Part shown: one piece after another, positions 58,701 to 64,000 of the stretch
How the letters are laid out: every line of letters begins with the position of its first letter
How positions within the stretch are numbered: the stretch's first letter is position 1
Source of the DNA: Macrosoma leucophasiata
Taxonomy: Eukaryota > Arthropoda > Insecta > Lepidoptera > Hedylidae
Direction: 5' to 3'
NCBI GenBank assembly: GCA_036365455.1
Contig: JAWQUS010000025.1
Location: 20,062,001-20,126,000, forward strand
Length of the DNA stretch: 64,000 nucleotides
Notes under the pieces: model-generated
The model's database searches: none
The model's input: the letters and a program-made list of their open reading frames with translations, nothing else
Told to the model about the DNA's origin: nothing
Program-made: the position numbers and the translations under genes

Positions 58701-60411
58701 ACTTGTGCAAGCTGTGCACTTATTCTCCGATTCGGATTTGGACCTACCGCTAGATTAGTGAGGCAATCCAATTTCATGATTTTGAAAAATATCCTATTTT
58801 TACTGTTAATTCTAGATGTTATTGGAATCCTCTTAAGAATGTTATCTATAATTGCAGCTGGCATAACAGTGTTGGCGAAAGGGCTCGCAAAACCTATCGT
58901 CAAAGACGGCGTGGAATACTTGCAGTCAGACAAGATCATTACCAAGCTGAAGATCGCTCGAGGACAGATCGCTCTTGATGATACTGAGAGGCCGGTTGCA
59001 GGTTTGTCATTTCATCCTCCATTTTATTTTGTAAGTAGTCTATGGTTGTTTTATGGTAAATTTCGTTCTGGAAATTTATTTTCAAATTTTTTTCGCAAGT
59101 AGGTACTTACTTTGAGAGCCAATACTTTGAAGAGTATAATTTTACATGTAGTCTAGAAAAATTTGAAGAGAGTAACTAGACTTGCTTACAGTATGTGATA
59201 GTTATTTTTAATACCGATGCTGACGTGAAATATGCATCTATTTGTCTTTTTATTTAAGTTTCATGATAGGAAGCTACCATTAGGGTTGGACTGAGAGCCA
59301 CCGTGTGGCTCGGTGGTTCCTCACACACTCAGGTAGACCCTGACTGTGTGGTGACTGGATAATGAGACTTGTTGGGAGCAAGAAGGCTGGGGTCTGGGTG
59401 GCGGATTTACCAGCAGGCTGAGTAGGCTGGAGCCTAGGGCGGCAAATTTTAAGGGGCGGCAGATTTAGTTCATAATTTTCTTATTTCTATTAACAAAATT
59501 ACTGTTCAAATTATCAAGGCTCGGACCGTAGTTCTCAATTATTCTAACCATAGAAAAAAGTTGATGTGTGAAGCCTAAAACATAAAGTTGGAACTTTATT
59601 GATAGAAAATATGATTGTAAACTCATATCAAAATATAGGGACGGCAAAAATTGAATAGCCTACCGGCGGCAAATTTGTAAATCTGCCACTGGGTCCGGCA
59701 AATGTCACCTCAACAACACGCTACGACTACTGCAGCCTATGAAAAAAAAACTTCACGCCTGTAATCCCCTAAGGGATAGGCAGAGGTAAATGCATGCATT
59801 TTAGCATATGTACATGCAAACACCCACGATTCGCCGATTACGTTTTGGCCCATGTAACAGGTGGCGAGCCTATTGACATCTCCGGGCACATTACCAAATT
59901 TCCAGAGAATGGAAAAATACCAATAGAACCAGAGATAAAGGACTTTACACCATTATCTCTCATAGACCGGGAATCGAACTCACGACGCCAGCGTAGTAGT
60001 AGTAGCCTGTTACCACTAGGCTACTGAGGCAGTTCTTTAGGGGGCAGGCATTTACAAAATAGTTGAGAAGCAGTGTAAAACTGCAAAGAATTGTTTCCGA
60101 TAAGAAATTATTTTAAATTACCAGTCACCTCTTAAAGGAATGACGGGATATAGAGCGAAAAGAAGTTCGCGGTAACATCTTTTATTATAATTAACAACTG
60201 CTTATTAGAAGTCTCAATCAAATCTAAATAATTTCTTATTCTTTCACCAGCTACATCGGCAGCGACTTTCTTCAATGCAAGTCCAGGCGTGATTCTGGAT
60301 ATCCTGAATCCACTGATCGAGGAATCCAGCGGGGCTATTGCCAAGGCCTTCATGAACAAGATTCTTGGAAGCATTCCAATTAATGAAATATTGGTCCAAG
60401 ATGGCGTTTGA
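49761..60411 (+). CDS. takeout-like gene 3 (JHBP superfamily), complete
   Basis: Complete takeout-family gene. Exons: 49761-49818 (MKVLFVLVLCIACVCS signal peptide), 54267-54507, 57401-57540, 58858-59001, 60251-60411. Phases after exons 1-4 are 1, 2, 1, 1 with consensus donors (gtaagt, gtaagt, gtaagt, gtttgt), giving about 247 residues. Conserved features are the cysteine pair (CKRNDPQIEKC), GIPEINVPPLEPF, and the LKAVVKNMKAYGGSSFKIEKLK strand block (split here for length only). The C-terminus, IPINEILVQDGV, departs from the DELFP ending of genes 1 and 2. Exon 2 is undivided where gene 1 has an intron after IIPE and gene 2 has one before GIPE. Likely a secreted hydrophobic-ligand carrier. Introns carry SINE and MITE copies but no exon is interrupted. 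Confidence 0.93.
50183..50432 (-). mobile_element. Helitron-like repeat, second copy of the 2.3-kb family
   Basis: TCGCTGCCCCGACGAACTTC, CGATTCTCATACCTACTAAA and ACACGAGAATTTTATATAG in order. Confidence 0.45.
50607..50765 (-). repeat. family A repeat, 3' half
   Basis: Reverse; from T-run and GGTGGCAAATAAGCATGCAG to CTCTGTGACAGTAATTAC; head absent. Confidence 0.72.
51002..51312 (-). repeat. family B tRNA-headed SINE, full length
   Basis: Minus strand: CTGCCTCAGTAGCGTAGTAG (A-box region), GGGTTCGATTTCCGGG (B box), body, tail GGGGATTACAGGCATGAAGT. Confidence 0.83.
51758..51947 (-). mobile_element. Helitron-like short repeat, reverse of 17885-18078
   Basis: AACTAGCTGTTGCCCGCGGC at the left, CTGTCTGTC-complement run and TTTCGCATTTATAATATTAG at the right. 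Confidence 0.5.
52500..52760 (+). mobile_element. Helitron-like repeat, opposite orientation to 39925-40192
   Basis: TCTCGCTAAAACTCGAGAAC to GAAGTCTGCCGGGTCAGCTAGT; ends in CTAG, preceded by a GC-rich GCCGGG stretch. Confidence 0.55.
52761..54266. other. rest of intron 1 of gene 3, no gene seen
   Basis: AT-rich. A minus-strand frame near 52667-52940 (KEDDTQEHFQWNINRDVTIH) abuts the Helitron-like end and may be a captured or element-borne scrap; no motif identifies it. Confidence 0.4.
54815..54970 (+). repeat. family A repeat, 3' half
   Basis: GTAACGGCCCTGAAGTTACC to CATTACATAAAAAAA; head missing, with a 20-bp deletion before the tail. Confidence 0.75.
55000..55150 (+). repeat. family J dispersed repeat
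   Basis: TGACAGATAACGTGAAAACG, ATATCTGTCAAATCAATTTA and CGGAACCGGCTGTTTCTTCC in family order, beside a family A copy. Confidence 0.6.
56162..56467 (+). other. 101-codon open frame in intron 2 of gene 3, unassigned
   Basis: Reads like a compact polar protein with CICSHCGVNETLFHNTC (four cysteines, one histidine). No start context, splice sites or family match can be claimed. It could be a retroelement scrap. Confidence 0.2.
57785..57955. mobile_element. hairpin MITE, 47-bp arms
   Basis: Arms 57785-57831 and 57909-57955 (containing TTGCGGATTTTCTCGCGTAT and its inverse) match with one mismatch around a 77-bp centre. A decayed relative lies near 45350-45445. In intron 3 of gene 3. Confidence 0.7.
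58063..58225 (+). repeat. family I repeat, diverged
   Basis: AGTGGCGGTAGTTTTGTCAC and CTCTATTGGAATAGTTTGGC in family order. Confidence 0.55.
58402..58585 (+). repeat. family B tRNA-headed SINE, sense, internally deleted
   Basis: Cleanest head of the family: GCCTCGGTAGCCTAGTGGTA (A box) and TCCTGGGTTCGATTCCCGGG (B box), followed by the TTTATCTCTG body. Most of the centre is missing before the tail GGTTACAGCCGTGAAGTTAC. Confidence 0.8.
59395..59692. mobile_element. short hAT-like MITE (GTGGCGGATTTAC ends)
   Basis: Left GTGGCGGATTTACCAGCAGG and right end, in reverse, CAGTGGCAGATTTACAAATT; GGCGGCAAATTT words occur near both ends. CAGTGGCGGAT is a usual hAT terminus. Non-coding. Confidence 0.5.
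59749..60033 (-). repeat. family B tRNA-headed SINE, nearly full length
   Basis: Minus strand from CTGCCTCAGTAGCCTAGTGG to the tail GGGGATTACAGGCGTGAAGT; small deletions in the centre. Ends about 220 bp upstream of the last exon of gene 3. Confidence 0.82.
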
Positions 60412-60534
60412 ATCGGAGTTTCATTCATTGTTTGTACAATTATCTCATTGCTCTGTGTTATTTATATAGTTTTAAGGCAATTGATTAGTGTTTCGTGTAT
60501 AAGCAACGAGATAAGCATAAACAGATAAGTGTTT

Positions 60535-60690
60535 CGTCTAACATTTTCGTTAAAGTATAGAGAAGACAGCGAAATCAAACAGCCGGTTCCGACTTTAAAT
60601 TTATTTGACAGATATGTGAGACATTTCTACGTCATTTGTCATGTAGCTACGGGAATCTGTGGTAAATTGACTTCGAAAAACTGGAACTAT
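60535..60690 (-). repeat. family J dispersed repeat, reverse
   Basis: AACAGCCGGTTCCGAC, GACAGATATGTGAGACATTT and AAAACTGGAACTATCT match the inverse of 55000-55150. Confidence 0.55.
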
Positions 60691-61059
60691 CTGGAATCTA
60701 GGCCCGATTTACATTATCTTAATGTTTAGCAGAGTGTTTTAGGATAGTACTTTAGTTGAAACATGTAAACGCTACTTGCTTTAGTACGGTTCTACTTGAC
60801 TTTCAATTTGAATTAAAATAGAATCGCTTCCTATTTTGTGATACCTCACCCGAGCCGCGCAAACCCCGGCGCGTCACTCGGCTCTTCCCTGGTTGTGTGT
60901 AAACAGCACGTTTAGTAAAATCTTTAGGAGAGTACCTACACAAGCGTCGTGAAACGCGTACGTGTTTTTTTTATTTTTAAAGCTGACTAAATGGTTCTCC
61001 CTCCAAGCATAGATCTGCGACTAATCCACTGACGCTCCCATATTCATTTCGGTTTATTT

Positions 61060-61065
61060 AATAAA
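61060..61065 (+). terminator. possible poly(A) signal downstream of gene 3
   Basis: AATAAA about 650 nt after the gene 3 stop. No nearer canonical signal was found, so the true 3' end may use a variant. Confidence 0.2.
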
Positions 61066-61284
61066 ATGTCGTCTTTCCTTTATTCCATTACTGCAGTTAG
61101 TATTTTGCGTAGAATAGCGCGTTTCTGGCGACATCTTGTGACATCTAAATAATACCTACCTACTCTACTGTAAGAAATGTAAACGTTCACTCGCAGCGCA
61201 CTAAAGCACTAAAGAACTTGCCTTTCAAGTTGTACTTAAATACTCTCCTAAACACTAAGATAATGTAAATCAGTCAGGGACAAA

Positions 61285-61430
61285 GGGAACAAACAGCCGG
61301 TTCCGTTTTTTAATTGATTTGACAGATATTAATGCGAGAAATTAGGAGAAATTTCACGTCATCGGACATGTTACTATGGGAATCTGGGGTAAATTAACTT
61401 CGGAAAACTGGAACTATGCTAACAAGGGAA
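61285..61430 (-). repeat. family J dispersed repeat, reverse, second copy
   Basis: AACAGCCGGTTCCGTTTTTT and ATGGGAATCTGGGGTAAATT; about 750 bp from the previous copy in the same orientation. Confidence 0.55.
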
Positions 61431-62024
61431 GTGTCATGTGTATCATAAGAATTGATTTTAAGTTTTATTTATAGACATACATTTAAAACATTTGCTACCG
61501 TCTTTGGTAACAATGCTCTCTAAAATCTTTGGTCTTACCTTCATTGTTTTGGACACCAAAGATATTTTTTTGTACCTGCTTTTAGATATTTATGATTTGT
61601 AATGCATTTTCTACGTCAAATTATTTAATGTTCTTAAATTTATCTATCGATAACTTAATGTTTAGTTGTTTGGCGTGAATGTGCTTATTTATTACAGTAT
61701 ATAACTGATTGGAAGTGTGTTTCTATTGCCCTTATCCTTGATGCTAATTAAATGGATGCACTTACATATATATAAGAGTATCATACAATTCAAATCACCT
61801 TGTTCAAGATAACTTCCGTGTAAGAAACATACATGTTTCCTATGTTAATAAAGGACTTTGTATGAGAGGCCACGCTACGTTCCTATAATATTATGTGTTC
61901 TGCCTTTAAACGGATTCTGATTACAGAAAATAATACATTCAACAGTAATTTTTATTAGTGACTGATCTTCTTTCTTGGATGCTATTATCTGTAAATTATA
62001 CAAAAGTTTTATTTTGATGAGTAT

Positions 62025-62140
62025 GTATGTACGTATCTTTACGGCATGTCCCTTACGGGGCAGGTAGAATGGAGCGCCAGATAATCCGGTCCTGACACAC
62101 CTCCCGAGCTTCTTCTACATTCATTATTCTCTTCATATAT
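62025..62140 (-). repeat. family K repeat, reverse
   Basis: CCCTTACGGGGCAGGTAGA and GAGCGCCAGATAATCCGGTC are the inverse of blocks at 7530-7600. Confidence 0.55.
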
Positions 62141-62362
62141 GCCCGCAAATTCCTGTAACTGGTGAGTAACAATTACAAAACTCTTAAATTTTGATTATTA
62201 ACACCTTCATAAACTTTATTAATTTCAAGAAGAATTGTAGAAAATGGAGCAGGAACTGGATGAACAGCTTACCCCCCACTTTCATCCTTATTCATAAACG
62301 TACATTAGATATGTTTAGCTATAGAATGCTGTTTTTGTCAGTTGAAATACGTTGTTTGTTAA

Positions 62363-62530
62363 TAATAATACTGCCACCATAAGCCAATGCAATAAATGTG
62401 AAGGAAAGATTTGACAAATCGGGCAGGACTTCGGTAGCTCAGTTGGAAGAGCGGCTGGACTAGATTCCCAGTGGCCGCGAGTTCAAGTCTCGCCTGAAGT
62501 CAAAATTTTTCTTTTCATTTATGTCTAAAG
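62363..62530 (+). repeat. family D repeat carrying a tRNA-like sequence
   Basis: Flank GTGAAGGAAAGATTTGACAA and 3' flank AAAATTTTTCTTTTCATTT agree with the other copies. Confidence 0.65.
62428..62501 (+). tRNA. tRNA-like sequence (repeat-borne, probable pseudo-tRNA)
   Basis: 74 nt. Acceptor arms ACTTCGG/CTGAAGT pair with one G-U; the A box TAGCTCAGTTGG is perfect; T arm GCGAGTTCAAGTCTCGC closes. The anticodon arm is irregular as in the copy at 41660-41734, so the isotype is undetermined. Confidence 0.4.
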
Positions 62531-62639
62531 AAAAAAAATACGTTTATGAATATTTTATTAACTTCTCAAAATACCGAACTTAGGCAATAAAAACAAATAT
62601 TAGAAATAAGTGGTCTATTCTTAGAATTGTTAGGCGTTG

Positions 62640-63060
62640 AAACGTGACGACTCCACGGTCCACTAATGGAGGGAAATCCGGTAGTGCAATCAGTCAACCG
62701 AACTATGGGAGTCAAACGGTAGTAAATGCAACCACAACGCGGGGTGAGCGGCAGTGTCCTGCGATGAAACTACTACGCATACCCACCTTAGGGTTATGTG
62801 GGACTCCAGACAAAGAAAGACGTCTGTCTACCCACTGAAACCCCTGGGTGCTCCGACGCATCCGCCTGGGCTGAGGTCGCGGGAACGCTTTAGCACACAT
62901 CCGCAACCTCGCCGGAACCGGGGCCAACTCACAAAGGGAGCCCAATGGCTCCCTGGCCACGTTAGTGGCGTGCAGAGCACCAGCACGCTCACCAGCTTGG
63001 GACTCAACCATTTAACCCGGGCGCCGTACGTCCCCTAGTCCGTCTGCGATGAAACTACTG
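62640..63060. other. GC-rich block of unknown origin
   Basis: Markedly GC-rich and open in several frames on both strands, unlike its surroundings. CTGCGATGAAACTACTRC occurs at both ends (about 62757 and 63045). Probably a retroelement untranslated region; not identified. Confidence 0.4.
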
Positions 63061-63394
63061 CCACTGCCATCGCCGCGCGATTATTTCATTTGCCTTCTTA
63101 TTATTTACTAAAGTAACTATTTTTTTATTTACATATTAACTGTCTGAGTAGTATAGCAGTAGCAAGTTACGATTCCCGGGACGAGAGGAGAGTGCTAATA
63201 GCAATCATATTATAAGTGTTTTCATTTTCGAAAGCATTCCAGTTTCTCCTCCAGAGTTTAATGATGTGTCCGGAGTATGGAGATTTCAACAGGTTTGCCA
63301 CCTATTACTCGTACCCTTACCCTACACATTCAGTAGTAGAGTAGGGTACTGTGGGGTAGTATAGGTAGGTATAGCATAGTGTAACATAATGGGG

Positions 63395-63486
63395 TATTGT
63401 CGGATATCAATACTGCTAGGATACTCGGACGTTGAAAAGATATTGTCGGATATCAATACTGCTAGGATACTCGGACGTTGAAAAGA
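63395..63486 (+). repeat. perfect 46-bp tandem duplication
   Basis: Two identical 46-bp units (start TATTGTCGGATATCAATACT, end GGACGTTGAAAAGA), about 220 bp upstream of the TATA box at 63702. Confidence 0.95.
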
Positions 63487-63701
63487 TAAATGTACGTATG
63501 TTCGAGTATATCATAGGTACTTTTTTACAAAAAAACGATATTGAAATTGATGTTAATTGCCCATCAATCGTCTTAACACAACTAAGGTCATTAATCTGAC
63601 CTAAGTCGTTCGTTTTTATAACGTTGTATGTCCTGCAGTCCTTAACATCGAGGTTGAATGTTATCCACATATGGCTAATAAGACTGACCAGTTACTTATA
63701 T

Positions 63702-63707
63702 TATAAA
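63702..63707 (+). promoter_or_regulatory. TATA box ahead of the terminal signal-peptide exon
   Basis: TATAAA followed by GG, 63 bp upstream of the ATG at 63765. The expected start site is near 63732, leaving a 5' UTR of roughly 30 nt. Confidence 0.5.
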
Positions 63708-63764
63708 GGCAGAATTCTTGATTACTTGACTTAGATCAAATTCGTTTGAATAGACGAACCAGTC

Positions 63765-63882
63765 ATGCTGAAGATGCTAGTAAAGTGGGTGGTGATTGGA
63801 TTGTGTGTGGGTAGTGTCCTGGGAAGACGAATTTCTCAAAATGATACTGTATTGGAGAAAAGTGATAATTTAGAAGAAATGG
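63765..63882 (+). CDS. first exon of a secreted-protein gene continuing past the window (possible fourth takeout paralog)
   Basis: An ATG opens 39 codons plus one base, ending at a consensus GTGAGT donor in phase 1. The N-terminus (MLKMLVKWVVIGLCVGSVLG) looks like a signal peptide, followed by a polar, acidic stretch (RRISQNDTVLEKSDNLEEM). A TATA box precedes it. The phase-1 first intron, the strand and the position 3.3 kb after gene 3 match the takeout cluster, but the exon is longer than those of genes 2 and 3 (118 nt against 55 and 58). Family membership is therefore inference; the gene itself is probable. Confidence 0.55.
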
Positions 63883-64000
63883 GTGAGTGAACAGAATTAG
63901 CTTGTAGAAGAAACGTGTAAGTGAAGATAAACTTTTTTAGATGGATTGATAATTTATACTGAAAAGTGTTACGCAGTAAGCGAAATGAAAAATATGAGGA

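Noticed and set aside
58758..58857. In-frame extension upstream of gene 3 exon 4 with an internal Met
   Set aside because: The real exon starts after ATTGCAG at 58857; the extension is intronic and would break the conserved phase-1 junction.
62712..63038. 99- and 94-codon frames on opposite strands
   Set aside because: A GC-rich block leaves several frames open at once; no domain or splice evidence.
1..64000. CRISPR arrays, bacterial operons, riboswitches, rRNA
   Set aside because: Spliced genes, SINEs and LINEs show nuclear insect DNA; repeat units are not regularly spaced with unique spacers, and no rRNA-like stretch was seen.

Overview
This window is intron-rich, AT-biased, transposon-dense eukaryotic DNA. 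GT-AG introns, the repertoire of SINEs and LINE fragments (RTE-type LINE ends with GAT tails, Jockey/CR1-type LINE tails ending in ATAAAAA, tRNA-headed SINEs) and the genes themselves point to an insect, most probably a moth or butterfly (Lepidoptera). I could not fix the species.

The main coding content is a same-strand (+) cluster of takeout-like genes of the juvenile-hormone-binding-protein (JHBP/TULIP) superfamily, which encode small secreted proteins that carry hydrophobic ligands. Gene 1 lies at 732-5370, with its signal-peptide exon beyond the left edge. Gene 2 spans 18892-36875 and is complete: five exons, about 242 residues. Gene 3 spans 49761-60411 and is complete: five exons, about 247 residues. 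At 63765-63882 there is a TATA-preceded signal-peptide exon with a phase-1 donor, which may be the first exon of a fourth member that continues past the right edge. All three readable paralogs keep the N-terminal cysteine pair and two shared intron positions, but differ in other introns. Gene 1 also carries a decayed duplicate of its penultimate exon at about 3939-4135.

Inside the 9.1-kb second intron of gene 2, on the opposite strand, sits a complete two-exon gene (23845-26294, -). It encodes a secreted, Ala/Pro-rich, acidic protein of about 449 residues with a CxxC-x4-CxxC cluster, Pro-rich (PPAS) segments and an Ala-Asp-Pro tandem array. It has its own TATA box. I do not recognise its family; a silk, mucus, cuticle or peritrophic-matrix type protein is an inference from composition only.

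The rest is transposon-derived or unassigned. A SINE/LINE-tail family (called family A here) has about 20 copies. A tRNA-headed SINE (family B) has several full or partial copies. Other repeats include a family that embeds a tRNA-like gene (family D), foldback MITEs, Helitron-like ends, RTE and Jockey-type LINE fragments, and a collapsed Ty3/gypsy-like LTR with primer-binding site. The best resolved structure is a nested transposon stack at about 10.3-13.5 kb: a 2,480-bp hAT-like element with a perfect 8-bp target duplication lies inside a TTAA-flanked terminal-inverted-repeat element, and both carry further LINE and SINE insertions. The stretches 5.5-18.8 kb and 36.9-49.7 kb show no convincing host gene.
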